Part shown: piece after piece, positions 50,836-62,500 of the stretch
Position numbering within the stretch: the stretch's first letter is position 1
Layout: each line of letters starts with the position of its first letter
NCBI GenBank assembly: GCA_029204225.1
Contig: CM055092.1
Span: forward strand, 46,193,486 to 46,257,485
From: Diphasiastrum complanatum
Lineage: Eukaryota; Streptophyta; Lycopodiopsida; Lycopodiales; Lycopodiaceae
Length of the DNA: 64,000 nucleotides
Direction: 5' to 3'
Notes under the pieces: model-generated
Told to the model about the DNA's origin: nothing
The model's input: only the letters and a program-made list of their open reading frames with translations
The model's database searches: none
Program-made: the position numbers and the translations under genes

Positions 50836-51255
50836 TAACATAGCATCATCTATCAATGGTTGTTTGAAATCATAATATGCATGTTCTTGAAATATTACAT
50901 TCCTAGAGACAAACACTACATTGGTGGATGCATCATAAACTTTATAAGCTTTATGCTCATCAGGATAACCAATGAAAATACATTTATTTGTCCTATGATC
51001 TGGCTTCTTCCTAAGCTATTTAGGAATGTGAACAAAACATACACAACCAAAAAAAATTTAAATGGCTGACACTAGGCTTGTGCCCATGCCAAACTTCATG
51101 AGGAGTCTTGTTGTTGACGGCTTTGGTGCTGGATCTATTTTGCACGTAACAGGCTGTGGCAGTAGCTTCTGCCCAGAACTTCGCAAGTAGTTGTGCTTGA
51201 TGTAGCATGGATCTGGCTGAGTTGAAAAGAGTTTGATTCTTTCTTTTTGCAATCT
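50836..51255 (-). pseudogene. Integrase C-terminal fragment of another Copia family
   Basis: The minus strand reads FNSARSMLHQAQLLAKFWAE, NKTPHEVWHGHKPSVSHLNF, a stop, then NKCIFIGYPDEHKAYKVYDA and FVSRNVIFQEHAY. This is the end of integrase and the following linker. It is joined to the protease tail of the neighbouring element (50835), an order no single Copia has, so two fragments have been fused. Confidence 0.82.
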
Positions 51256-52350
51256 CGTTCCCTACATAATCACATCAACCAATTCAACAACCTGCTGGAG
51301 CAAATGGCCACTGTTGGATTTGTCATAGACGATCAAAACGTAGTGATGCAACTGCTTACAAGCTTGCCAAGCTCATACGACAGCTGGTGATGATCATCAC
51401 GACACATCCAGAACCGACTCTTTCAAGAGTCATTACAATATTGTTGTAGGAAGACATGCGGTGGAATGAAGCCTCTAGTTCCTCAGCTGATTCTCACGCC
51501 TTGTACACCAACAAGAGCACGACCAAGCAGAAGAAGAAAAAATGCTCGAAGCAATCGAAGCAAGACCAGAAACTAGCACAGCACAAAGAATAGTCGAATC
51601 CGCAAATGAAGAAGAAACTGTTTTGCAAATACTACAAAAGAAACAACCACGAGATTCAAGACTGCCGGATACTGCAAGCAAAGAACAACAAAAGGGACAG
51701 TTGAATTAAGTGGCCAATGCAGTTACAGAAGCTCCACAACCCATTCAAGAAGTGGATCATGATGCCTTCATGACCAGCCATCAAAGAGCATCCAACGACA
51801 GTTCTTGGTTCCTGGATTCTGGTGCCACTCAACATATGACCAGCCTCATTGGCTGTTTCGAGTCCTATACACCCTACAGTACCAACAAATACGTTTACCT
51901 TGGCGATAATAGCACACAAGCTATTAAAAGGTGAAGGTATTGTAAGATTAATCTTCAACCTTCCAACGTTGATGATTCTTTTACAGAACCTGTAGCTACA
52001 ACTACAGAAGCCGAGCAGCAGACAGTACCTATCACCAGCCAGACCAAGCAAGCTCGAGCAGATTTGGAGAAGTTCAAGAAGAAGAATCAGTGCATCCTAG
52101 TCAACCCAACGTCCGCAGATCCTCACGGACTCAGACAGTTCCTGAGAGGTATGCATCTCAATCATTCGGGACTTCATCAGAAGAACTAGAGAGTCTAGCC
52201 GAAGCAATTAACTCCAAGGATGCTGTGAAGTGGCAAGAAGCTATGGAAAGCGAGTACAACTCACTTTTGACGAATCAGACTTGGACACTGGTCGACTTCC
52301 CCACTCACAAGAGAGTTATCGACAAAAAGTGGATTCTCAAGAAAAATCCA
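51256..52350 (+). pseudogene. Plus-strand Copia gag-protease piece joined to an RT N-terminal piece
   Basis: Starting at HNHINQFNNLLEQMATVGFV it gives the late gag core, SSSSADSHALYTNKSTTKQK, a zinc knuckle missing its second Cys (FCKYYKRNNHEIQDC) and the protease DSGATQHMT (51710-51934: [32 protein letters not shown]). At about 51955 a deletion removes the rest of protease and integrase. The frame at 52090-52362 is the linker and RT start (RRSSRTQTVPERYASQSFGT, AVKWQEAMESEYNSLLTNQT, KWILKKN). Confidence 0.83.
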
Positions 52351-53210
52351 ATCCTCTTATAACTTGTAGTCCTTGAATGTGCAATAGGCCAAGATCAACC
52401 ATCCTAAACTCTTTAGATAGAGCAATCTTAACATCTCTTATTCCACCTAGATCATTTCCACTTAAGATTATGTCATCAACATACATTATAAGTACAACAA
52501 TCTTCCCATCATGAAATCTTATATGAATGACGGATCATATGAACTCAATACAAAATTGATGGAAATAAGAAAAGAGTTTAGCCTAGAGTACCATGATCTA
52601 GGTGTTTGCAAGAGTCCATACACTACAAGTACAACAATCTTCCCATCATGAAATCTTATATAAATGACGGATCATATGAAATAAGAAAAGAGTTTAGCCT
52701 AGAGTACCATGATCTAGGTGTTTGCAAGAGTCCATAAAGACTCTTTTTCAAGAAACATACTTTCTCTTCAAGCCCCTACATGATGAAGCCTTTGGGTTGC
52801 CTCATGTAGATCTCTTCCTCCAAGTAGCCATTGAGGAGGCATTTGTAACATCAAGTTGAAATTACTTCCAATTGAAAGTAGTAGCAAGACTAATGATCAA
52901 TCTTATGGTAACTAGCTTAGCCACAGGAGCAAAAGTTTCATCATATTTATCAGTGCCTTTAGTTTGAAAAAAATCTCCTAATACAAGCCTTACTTTATAT
53001 TTGTTTATTGATCCATCTTGGTTATACTTCAATCTATACACCCACTTGCAATCAAGTGGTTTCTTCCCTTGAGGAAGATCAACAAGTTCCCAAGTATGTT
53101 TCTCCATGAGAGCATCATACTTCACTTGTATAGCATCCATCCAACTTCTTGATTTACAAGTGCCATTAGAATTACAAAACTCTATCATTCTATTGGAGAT
53201 ATATATTGGA
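52351..53210 (-). pseudogene. Minus-strand Copia reverse transcriptase fragment
   Basis: From 53188 the minus strand reads WMDAIQVKYDALMEKHTWEL, CKWVYRLKYNQDGSINKYKV and KYDETFAPVAKLVTIRLIIS, then frame changes, then YGLLQTPRSWYSRLNSFLIS and, in another frame, the YVDDIILSGND catalytic region. It contains a tandem duplication at 52491-52736 and ends at the plus-strand fragment near 52350. Confidence 0.85.
52491..52736. repeat. Tandem duplication inside a Copia RT fragment
   Basis: The block AGTACAACAATCTTCCCATC...AAGAGTCCATA occurs at 52491-52620 and again at 52628-52736. The second copy lacks 21 bp (CTCAATACAAAATTGATGGAA). The copies are otherwise almost identical, so the duplication is recent relative to the element. 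Confidence 0.93.
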
Positions 53211-53214
53211 TTTT

Positions 53215-54274
53215 ATAAATTGATTTTAATGAATCCCATGCCTCTCCGGCTGATACCTCCTTCAACTCTTCAAATCTTCATTCCTTCTATCGATTTCAAG
53301 TCGGCCCTCCAATTCTACTTTTGGCTCCAAAAACTTCCTGGAATAACAGACCAATCGACTTGCCGCACGGCTGGCATCCAAGGGTCTCTTCTTCTGATCG
53401 ACACATAATAGGGGTCAACCCTTTTCTAGCTTGGTGCCCTTAGGTATTCTTGGAGCTGTTCATCGCTGTTCAGTAGCATCACGATTCTCCGGGAGGGTTG
53501 CGGTCATAAAGCATTTACTAGGCTGTTGAGCTTGGGGTAATCCTCATCAGTCACTTTATTTGAACTCCCTCGGTCTTCTTTCTTGTAGGTCCTCTGAAAT
53601 TCCTCGAATTCTTTACAATCATCAAACTGTCTTCAGATCTTCTCTTTGGATTTCTTGACCAGTTTTCTCGAAGGCCTTACCAAATAATCATCCAAGGTCA
53701 TGGGACTCTTCGTATTAGGAAATCTTGGTTCTGAACCCTCAAGCCTTGGTTCGAAGCCTTGGTCCGGTGAAGGTATCACTCTTACTCCTTGGAAGGGATG
53801 AAGAGAGTCCCTTCGAAAGCTGCACAGCCTCGTCAGGTGGTGGGTCTTGATCGACAAAATTGAAATCTAGTGGTGACGGACGTGAGGTTAGTTGTCGAAT
53901 GACAGGTGGTGGGTTAGTTATGAGGTTGTATTCAACTATTGGCAAAACAAATTGTTTTAAAAAATTGCCATCATATTTTAACGAAGATGTGGTGGGTATG
54001 GTGCTAGAAGTGGAGGTGGAGGTGGTCAAATAAGTAGAAGGAGATACAAATGGTTCAAAAAAAATGAGGACAACTGAGTGTAGGTGGAGGAACCCATGGC
54101 AGGTTTATGGAGAGAGTCGGTTTTGAAACCTTGAAACGACATGCCCAGTCCAACATCTCGTTGGTTGATACATCAACTCTTGTCAGGTGTTCCAGCATCA
54201 TCATTGTCTTCATCTTTCTTCGGCACTGATATGCTTGCATCAAGTCTATAGGACGTATTCCAAATGAGGTCCAT
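53215..54274 (-). other. Coding-like tract downstream of the coiled-coil ORF, unrecognised
   Basis: All frames on the minus strand are unusually open for AT-rich surroundings. Pieces include SISVPKKDEDNDDAGTPDKS (following the coiled-coil stop in the same frame), YDGNFLKQFVLPIVEYNLIT (53739-54029), RKLVKKSKEKI and a segment reading FEELKEVSAGEAWDSLKSIY near 53215. I recognise no domain. It could be the eroded rest of the same gene or element as 54275-55129. Confidence 0.4.
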
Positions 54275-55129
54275 CTATTTCTTTGACTGGAGGAGTTCCT
54301 CTTGGACCTTATCGACGCTTTCTCGGAGTGCTGACAACCTCTTATTATTTTCTTCTTCTGAATTCTGATAATTCCACTTCAGGACTTCATGCTTCTGGAT
54401 TAGGGAGACATGTTTCTTCATCTTTATTGATGTCCTTGAAGGTGGAACATGTACGTTTATATCTTCTGGCCTGATAGGTTGCTTGACCGTCGTCATCGCA
54501 TCAATTAATCTCTTATTTTCCTGGGTCAGGAAATCTAACCATTGCTCAAATTGATCTTGTACTTCTTGAAGAGTCTGGAGCTGATTTGAAAATTGAGTCT
54601 GCTCCTCCAATCTCTTGGCCCTTTCTTTCTGCATCTCATCTATGGTTGTCTGCAACTCCACATCTCTTTGCTGCAGATCTTGCTTTGCCATCTTGAGCTC
54701 TTCTCCTTGTTGGATCAGCTGGTCCACCAACCAATGAAGGTGGTATGAGGTCTCAGCATGCCATTTCAAGGACTCCTTGGCTCTCTCGGGTAAACTACCA
54801 TAGGCTGGAAGGGTGGGGAATTCAGTAGGTAGACAGTGGTAGGTCGGAAAACAAAACTGGAAGACGGTGGAGTGAATAGGTAACAGAACAGTTAGTTGCG
54901 TATTCACAGTAGTAGTGGAGGTGGTGGAAATTGTAACAATGGGGGCTAGAGAGATGGTAATGGAGGTGGTGGTATCAACAATAGTGGTAGTGGTGGTAAA
55001 GGTAGGAGTGGAGATTAGTGGTGAGATTGGTGCAACTTCCTCGGAAACCTTGTCCATCTCCTCCTCCACAATGTCGCCTTCATCGAAGTAGTCAAGAGCG
55101 TCTACATCGATGAAGCCGTCTTGCTTCAA
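54275..55129 (-). CDS. Unrecognised 284-codon ORF: Thr-rich linker plus long coiled coil
   Basis: The longest single frame in the window. It begins with an acidic part (DGFIDVDALDYFDEGDIVEE, residues 4-23), then a Ser/Thr-rich low-complexity stretch (about 40-90), then a heptad-like K/E/Q/L-rich region (about 135-215: GEELKMAKQDLQQRDVELQ, TTIDEMQKERAKRLEEQTQF, SNQLQTLQEVQDQFEQWLDF) and a second helix near the end (NSEEENNKRLSALRESVDKV). Just upstream the frame continues through one stop (TRKAKDEAARVTKN, then KSPKAEEKAEDPSPL), so the gene was longer and is probably decayed. It lies between Copia GAG-pre-integrase (55210-55400) and Copia RT (52351-53210), all on the minus strand. It could be an extra ORF of a retroelement, another inserted element, or captured host sequence. 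No function is proposed. Confidence 0.5.
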   Translation of the reverse strand: MKQDGFIDVDALDYFDEGDIVEEEMDKVSEEVAPISPLISTPTFTTTTTIVDTTTSITISLAPIVTISTTSTTTVNTQLTVLLPIHSTVFQFCFPTYHCLPTEFPTLPAYGSLPERAKESLKWHAETSYHLHWLVDQLIQQGEELKMAKQDLQQRDVELQTTIDEMQKERAKRLEEQTQFSNQLQTLQEVQDQFEQWLDFLTQENKRLIDAMTTVKQPIRPEDINVHVPPSRTSIKMKKHVSLIQKHEVLKWNYQNSEEENNKRLSALRESVDKVQEELLQSKK

Positions 55130-55209
55130 AGGAGAGGGGTCTTCTGCTTTTTCCTCGGCCTTCGGGCTTTTCTAAACGTTTTTTGTTACTCGTGCCGCTT
55201 CATCTTTTG

Positions 55210-55400
55210 CTTTCCTTGTCAAATGCTTATCGATGTGACTTGCCTAGTATACATCACTTGCAAATAGATTCCTCTTGATCATCCAAGCTAGGTAGACCTG
55301 TCACCATCTTCAATTTCCACAATAATCTCAAACTTCTAAAGTTCATGTGACCCAAGCATTTATGCCACAGTATACCAAATACCTAAAAATTTGTTTTTAT
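55210..55400 (-). pseudogene. Copia GAG-pre-integrase fragment
   Basis: The minus strand reads LWHKCLGHMNFRSLRLLWKL followed by KMVTGLPSLDDQEESIC and CILGK, the conserved WHxxxGHMNFxSL...GLP...CxxCxxGK pattern. After CILGKSHR the Copia sequence stops and the unrecognised tract begins. Confidence 0.78.
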
Positions 55401-55662
55401 GTGAATATGTTTAGAAGGTGAAGAACTTGGATACCATTTTTACCACTTCCAATTTTTTTTTTAATGTCTTTGGCCCAATGGGCATCCATCCACTCAAGGA
55501 TGGTGAGGGAATCAAGATGGGTGATCAACCCAACCCAAGCATCCTACACTAACACCATCTTTTAACATCACTTCAAAGTATTTAGTACACCTAAATTTTG
55601 CCAAATTTCATATTCTAGAAATCTAAGATAAAATAATAAATGCTAATACAATAATGTGCCAA

Positions 55663-56060
55663 ATTGTATCTAGATTTTAGAAGTAGTGGTTGTTTGAGAG
55701 GATATTAATCATCCAGCACCTTTGACATGTCTTGAAATTTAAGGCATATACTTCTTTCTTAATGAATGATATCATTTTCAATTGCTTAAAACCCTTCAAA
55801 ACATGTCGTCATTAAAGACAAATTTACAAGAGCCTTTCAATAACTTTGGCTTCTCTGTCACGAATTGTATGTGAATTTTAGGAGTAGTAGCTGTTTGAGA
55901 GGATATTAATCATCCACCACCTTTGACCTGTCTTGAAATTTGAAAGGCATATACCTCTTCTAAGTAATGATATTATTTTAAGTTGCCTAAAACTCTTCCA
56001 AACATGTCTTCATTAAAAACAAATCTACAAAAGCATTTCAATAACTTTGGCTTCTCACAC
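55663..56060. repeat. Tandem duplication, period about 201 bp
   Basis: The block TGTTTGAGAGGATATTAATC...GTCTTGAAATTT...TTTCAATAACTTTGGCTTCTC occurs at 55663-55863 and 55864-56060 with modest divergence. No coding potential. Confidence 0.88.
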
Positions 56061-56235
56061 GAAGTTTGACATATTCCTTAAGAGTAGCTTTCTAACCTGA
56101 AATATTAGATGTTAGGCTAGTTTCAGATTACAGAAGCATTTCAATAGCATTGGCTTCTCACACGAAGTTTGAGATGTTCCTTAAGAGTAGCTTTCTAACC
56201 TGAAACATTAGGTGTTAGGCTAGTTTCAGATTACC
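56030..56235. repeat. Tandem duplication, period 103 bp, overlapping the previous one
   Basis: GGCTTCTCACACGAAGTTTG...TTAAGAGTAGCTTTCTAACC...GCTAGTTTCAGATTA occurs twice, starting near 56030 and 56133, with about 95% identity by eye. It extends the end of the 201-bp duplication, giving a nested structure. Confidence 0.9.
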
Positions 56236-57900
56236 AGCATGTCCCTTTGCCTGGCCCTTTCAATTGCCACCCATTTTTTGGACCCTTGCAAGTGAGTTGA
56301 TGGGCACCCACCTTGGCAATTGACCACCCCCACTTTACATTTGGTTGGTAAGTGTTAAATGAAGGGCAAGTATGAAAATTTTCATGTTAAAAGTTTGAAT
56401 GGTGCTCTAAGTTTTTCTTTCAAGCAATCACCTTTCAACTGGAAAAGTAAAAAATGAAATGCATTTCATTGAAAGGAATATTGGCAATGAAGGGTTCAAA
56501 AAGCTTCAAAATGCAGGCCAACATGCTAGGGGCATCTCAACATCCCAATGGACATTGGCTGGCCCAAAAAATGGATTTGACTTGGCCCTATGTGGCAGTG
56601 GGTCCCTACCATAGTGACAAGTGGATGTTAATGTGAAAGGGTGAGAGTCTCATTTTTTCTCTTAGACCAATAGGAGAGCTTTATTTTAAATTTTGGATTT
56701 GCCAGACACGAGGTGTGAAATGGACCTTAGATATGTCTTTGGCCCAAGTGGCTAGCCTTCATGTGACGTTTGTGAAATTCATTTGTCCAACACTTGCCAT
56801 TGACCTTGACCATGGTGCATGCAAAGTTCAAACCCAGTGGTTTGGAAACCTCTTTTAAGTTATCCTCAAAAATCTACAATTTATAGAACTTATCATTTTT
56901 TTTGAAGACCAATCATGCGTTTATCTTCAAAGGGGTTATATGCTTGTTAAAAAAATAGTCAAATATTTTATAATGCTAGTTTTTGAGAAAATTTGTTGGT
57001 TCCATTCCTATACTTTGTAGATTTTCCCGAGCACAAATGCAAACCCCTGTTGAGAATAGTGCTCTCCAAAAAAGAAAACTATTCAATTCCTAAAAGAAAG
57101 TCATGTGATAATTCACTTATAAAGCTTTTTCTATTATTCTTCTCAAATTTGTTCCTTAAAATGCAATTGCACTATCACCTGTAGTAGTTGCACCACATGT
57201 ATTTCACAATAAAAGGTCGTTTTTTTATATCTTTTGATTTTTCCAATCCAAGCGGCATGTATGAATAGTCTCCAATATTAAAATAAGAATGTAAGATTAG
57301 TTCAAGCTTTTTAAAAATGAAATGTTGTATCCTAGCACAAATTTTTTTTGGGCAACTTGTTAAGCAACTAGTGGTCATTCATATACATCATGTATACAAC
57401 CTAGCAACGCTATTTGGGCAATGCCATGTGAGGGGCAAGCCCGTAACCCCTAGGATGTCACTTTGTAACGGTTGGGAATTGAGCCTATGCCTTGCTGGTT
57501 GCAGTAAACAACTTTACTCTTACGCCCCGTTGCAATTGACTTCTACGATCTACGAGAGTTTAAAAATTTTGATCTTTTATGAAATTATATTTTTAAAATT
57601 AAGGGTCATTCCTAAATTCAATTTTTAAACAAAATGGTAAAGAAAAGTTAGCCTTTCAATTGACACTTTGTTGAATTTCTTTTGCCTTTCTTCGAAAGTG
57701 AGACGGAGTGCTTGGGAAAATCGGCAAACTATAGGAATGGAATCGAAAAGTTTTCTCAAAAACTGGCATCACAAAAAATGTATGACGATTTTTTTTTTCA
57801 ATATATATACTTTTTTATACGTAAAAGTCTTTAAAAAACTTGAAAGTTCTATAAAATGGAGGTTTTTTGAAGATAACTCGAAAGAGGTTCCCGAGTGCTC
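56236..57900. other. Intergenic DNA upstream of the CESA promoter region
   Basis: No gene or element is supported. Short frames at 56454-56636, 57317-57628 and 57668-58018 show no domain. Confidence 0.45.
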
Positions 57901-57932
57901 CGGCGAGCCTTTCAGATTCAATCTTGCAAATG

Positions 57933-58791
57933 CACGTGGGCCCTCAATCAAAGGTCATCTAAGGAAAATGGCAGCTGCTTGCTACTCGATCCCAATGGGT
58001 CCAGCAGATCGCAGGTGACTCCAAAGCGGACGTACCATAGCCGGTACGCAGAAGCCCCGCCGGCGGCACTGGTAATAGATGCGCCGAGTTAGGATTTCAT
58101 GGCGACCGGTAAAGTCGGTAGTGCGGAGCTCTGACGTCAGCGGTGGCCAGACTGGTCTATTTTTTAGCCAACAAAATTATATTTAAAGCGAATATTAAGC
58201 CTAATGGTGTCACCACTATGAAGTGGCCACGTGGCTAAAAGTCCAAATGTGTCCCCCACTTCTATGTCTAGATCTCAAAGGACAAACGGGACTTTATTCT
58301 TAGTATAGGACGTGGTCACCTGCCGGTCATATTTAGCGTTGCTCCTTGGTCCCGGCCGCCAGATTTAGGCCACCTCGCCTAAAACGTAGTTTAGACGCAA
58401 TAGCGCTGACTGTGCCAGCTGGATTACAAACATGACAGTACTGGTACCTTAATCACAATGCACGGCCACCGTTGGATATTGTCATGGATATTCAGATTCG
58501 ACCACGTGGCCTCTCGTTTTCCATTGTAATGAGTGCAAGTGGCCTGTGTGACACGTGGCTCTCAAGATTGAAAATAGATTGTGCCATCGCAACGCAAGGC
58601 GCGTGTGTAGGATGTAGGGCGGGTTTCTCGCCACGTGTCCCATGAGCTCGGGTTCGAACTAGGTGAGGTACGAGTAACCCTGGTTAACGGCGACAGCGAG
58701 GGGGGCAACCGGGGCAGGGGGGAGGGCTCGGCGCGCAGGCGGAAGACCCGGTGCCCCGGCTCGGTCTGCGCCAGCTGTCATACCTACGTGG
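57933..58791. promoter_or_regulatory. Cluster of G-box (CACGTG/ACGTGG) motifs upstream of CESA
   Basis: Perfect CACGTG palindromes occur at 57933, 58228, 58503, 58552 and 58632, with ACGTGG half-type sites at 58310 and 58786. G-boxes bind bZIP and bHLH factors in plants. The segment is clearly richer in G+C than DNA further upstream and ends about 0.8 kb before the CESA start codon. That it controls CESA is inference from position. Confidence 0.55.
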
Positions 58792-58802
58792 CACATGACC
58801 CG

Positions 58803-58824
58803 TTTTTTTTTTTTTTTTTTTTTT
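58803..58824. repeat. Poly(T) run, 22 bp
   Basis: Homopolymer within a longer pyrimidine-rich stretch (58803-58858), in the region expected to contain the CESA transcription start or 5'UTR. Confidence 0.95.
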
Positions 58825-59576
58825 CTGTTTTTTCTTTGTTTTTCTTTCTTTCTGCTGCTGGGCTGGTGCTGCTACCAGCAGCAGCAGCATGAGCATCCGG
58901 AGCAGGCAAGGGAGGGGAGGGGATGGAGGGACTTGGGAGGCCCGCCATTGCAATCACCAGCTGCAAACTGACCCACCTCGGAAGATCCTAGCGCCATCTA
59001 TGAGCATCGCACAGCCTGGAGCTCTCATTTCTGCGGAGCCTTGTTGTTGACTAAAGCAAAAGCCTTGACAGAGACACAGAGCAGAGTGTAGGGCACTGGG
59101 AATGGATATGATGGATGGTCTCAGACTATCACCCCTCAAGGCTCAAGGCCTCACAGCCTCACATACATAAAAAAGGGGGTGGATCTTCGTGCCCTGTACC
59201 ACCTGCATTGCTCGTAACATCCCAAAATCAAGCTTTTTTTCTCTTTCTTCGGAGGTGGGTGGCATGTCAGTCCATTCGGATCTGCAGCAACACCAGGCTC
59301 TCAATGAGCGGAAACTAGATCAAGTCACAAAGTTGGGCAAATTCATGTATTTCATGAAACCGATGGCATGGTTGTGCATCTCTGGGTCATCACCTGTTCG
59401 GCTTACTCATCAATAATTCTTTCCAATAAATCAATTACTGTACTTAGACTTTCAAATCAGTGAGAACAATCTCTCCATTGCAGAAAAGGAAAGGCTTGGA
59501 AACACTGTTGTGGGGGAATAGTGTTCTTTATACACGAGCAGTCGCCCTTACTCTTTTGGTTTTGTGAGTGGCAAGA

Positions 59577-62500
59577 ATGGAAGCAAGTTCAGGGCTGATC
59601 GCTGGATCGCACAACCGCCAAGAACTCGTCATCATTCGGCAAGAAGGCGACGGGGTAAGCTTCATATCCCAAAGCTAGTTCTGCCCACACCGTTGGATTT
59701 TCCAATTTTGCCATATTTGCATCACCATCCACTGAAGCACTTCCATCTGGCAGTTTTCAGTGTGTAGATTTGCCACTTTTGCACCATCAACCTTTGAAAA
59801 TCTTGGGTGGCTCTGAACTTTTGGCTAATTCAAATGGTAGGACAGAAAATACATCATCGTCCACTTAAGCGCCATCGCTAGCTTCCCCCCCCCCCCCCCC
59901 CCGCCCACTACTTGTTTGATAGTGATTATTCTCTGTCCATTTTTTTTCCTCTTGTGTGCACTTATTTGTGTAGTTACTGGGAGTCGGACTTTTGACCTCA
60001 GGAAAAGCAAAGGATGCCCTCAACAAACCTATCACTTATTCAAGGATTTCTTGTCTCCGTTACATCTGAATTCCACTTATATTCTGCACATAAAATTCGC
60101 AAGTTGGAAAGCTAGCAAATCTCCGTGTGTTGATTGGCGAGAAAAGCCGAACAAATTTTGTTTTGATTGACGAAAAGTGAGCCAATTCCCAGCTTTATTG
60201 TCTTAACTGACCATTAAATCCCAATTTTTGTCAGTATATGGTTTCTGATTTGACTGTATCAAAATGCAGGTAAAGCCGCTCAAACATGTCAACGGACAGG
60301 TTTGTCAGATTTGCGGAGACGATGTTGGGTGCACTTTTGATGGAGAATTGTTCGTGGCATGCAACGAGTGTGCATTTCCGGTTTGCCGTCCTTGCTACGA
60401 GTATGAGCGGAAAGAAGGCAATCAATCATGTCCACAGTGCAAAACACGATACAAGCGCCACAAAGGTACATCAATTGTTTGCAATATGATGTAGTTATAA
60501 ATCATAAGTCAAACAATTATTTGGACTGAATGTATATGTCAAACAATGATTTTTGTCGAAATTGATCAGACCTGTAGAGTTTATATATGACAATTACATT
60601 CAATCGCTCTTGGAGTGTTGCTTTTGTTAATTTTGAAGCATTGCCAAGACCGTACTTATCAGATGAGTACGGCAGTTTGTGAGCATCTGGATTCTAAATT
60701 CGGACACTGATGACGGCGACTTGACAAATGCAGGAAGCCCCCGTGTGGAAAATGATGAAGAGGAAGAGGATGTAGATGACCTGGAAAATGAGTTTAACTT
60801 CCTCGATGACAGGCAAGACAAGCAGCATATCGCCGAGGCAATGCTGCACGCGCACATGAGTTATGGGCGTGCTGATGATCTGGATTTGCCGCCTCGGATG
60901 ATGGAAACTTTACAGCCACACCACCCACTTCTTACAAATGGTGAAACGGTAAGTCGAAAGTGGTCTCTTCTAGCTGCAAGAAATTCTTGCCAGATTGATG
61001 CTGTGGGTAGTAGGTGATGAGCTGCGATACCCTTTCATTACTTTAATGAGAAGCCATGACTTAATATCTGTCTTGCGAGACTCGGGAGCTAAGTTTCTAG
61101 CAACTTTCGAGTTTTACTTTAATATTACAGAATATGAGTTCAGCGGGCAAGCATCAAATTTGGAAAGAAATAAGTTTCCACCGCTACGTATTGTTCTGTC
61201 AGGTTTTGTGCAAGCCGATTTGATCGAATGTAATTGTCGTTTACACTCTCTGCAGATCTGATCATGAATAATAGCTTCACTCTGCCAGTGCTCTGAAAGT
61301 TATTCTGTGTGTTTTCTCTTCTCATTCTACTAGCAAGCTCGATCAAAAGGGAACTTGCCTCGTTATTTTGTGGCTGCCCGAAGGAGACGATCTACCTTTG
61401 CTTGAAATGTTTTGGCTCCGTTGGCTGCTAAATCAATGCTCCTTTTGGTGCTTGAATGAAATCCACTTCTTCCAAATAGCAAACCCAGCTGCATCATTCG
61501 ATTCTCTACAATCTGTAACGTCATTACATTTCTTGATCTCCTTTCCGACTGAGCATCTATCGTTACCCATACTAAGAGACAACAATCCACAGTTTATCCT
61601 CTTAGATTGTAATATTAAGATGAGAATAATGCTGGCATCAGATGCGTTTTGAGCAGATAATTGCATCGGCGCAGCTCTCTGCAAAGGTGCAAACTATAGA
61701 TCATACGTTATTACTTCATCCACTCTTCTATTTGATTAACTTCAGATACAGACTTATCTAATTAAGTGTCTATGGCAGATATCAAAGGGAAAAAGTCTGT
61801 CAATCACAAAAAACCATGTCTATCTGTCCATGCAAGAAACTTGTAGAGCTCTACAGTTATTAATTATTATTTCAAGAATGTAGAACTCAGTGTATCCTCT
61901 CTACGTTTGAGATGTGTTATCAGCTTGGAGTAGCAATGTTGTTGCTATGTTCTTCTTGATCTTTCATGCTTAAGCAAATCAGTTTCCACTTTTCACTAAT
62001 TTAGTGCCCCACTGAAAACCAGATCTTGGTGATTGGGGCTCCCAACACCACCCCCATTGATGGTTGCTGGATTGCCTTTGCCATTCTGCAAGATGAATCA
62101 AAATAGCATTAGCGTGGCACTGCGTAATGCTTTCCTTTACATGATGGATTACCTCCCTCATGGCCTGAAGCTTGTGTCATGATAACTGATCCATTCAATC
62201 TCTTTTTCAGGATCAACTGCATTGACTATTGCATCTTCATCTTTAGGATTGAGTGTCATCTATAATAAATCACTATAGAATTGATCTTCTTGTGTGCTTT
62301 ATTGTTTATGTTTTTGTTTTCTCAACACTTCAAGACAATTAGTGGCTACACCTTATGGTCAAATTAGTTGTTTCAAACGTTGGATTTGATTCTTATCAGC
62401 CAGTTAGTAAAATCAATGCTTGAGAATAAATTTTGTGGTTGTGCCCCCTTTTTTAGCCTCGATGGGTTTGTTGGGTCTTACGTGTTGCAAGGTTGATTTC

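Noticed and set aside
51656-52051. 131-codon minus-strand frame
   Set aside because: It is the shadow of the plus-strand Copia protease (DSGATQHMT) in the same place.
42286-53210. One large composite Copia element from 42286 to 53210
   Set aside because: Orientation changes at 46783, 51256 and 52351 and the domain order show separate fragments of several families.
58635-58953. Frames on both strands in the GC-rich region before CESA
   Set aside because: They arise from high GC content and the poly(T) run; the region lies where the CESA promoter and 5'UTR are expected.
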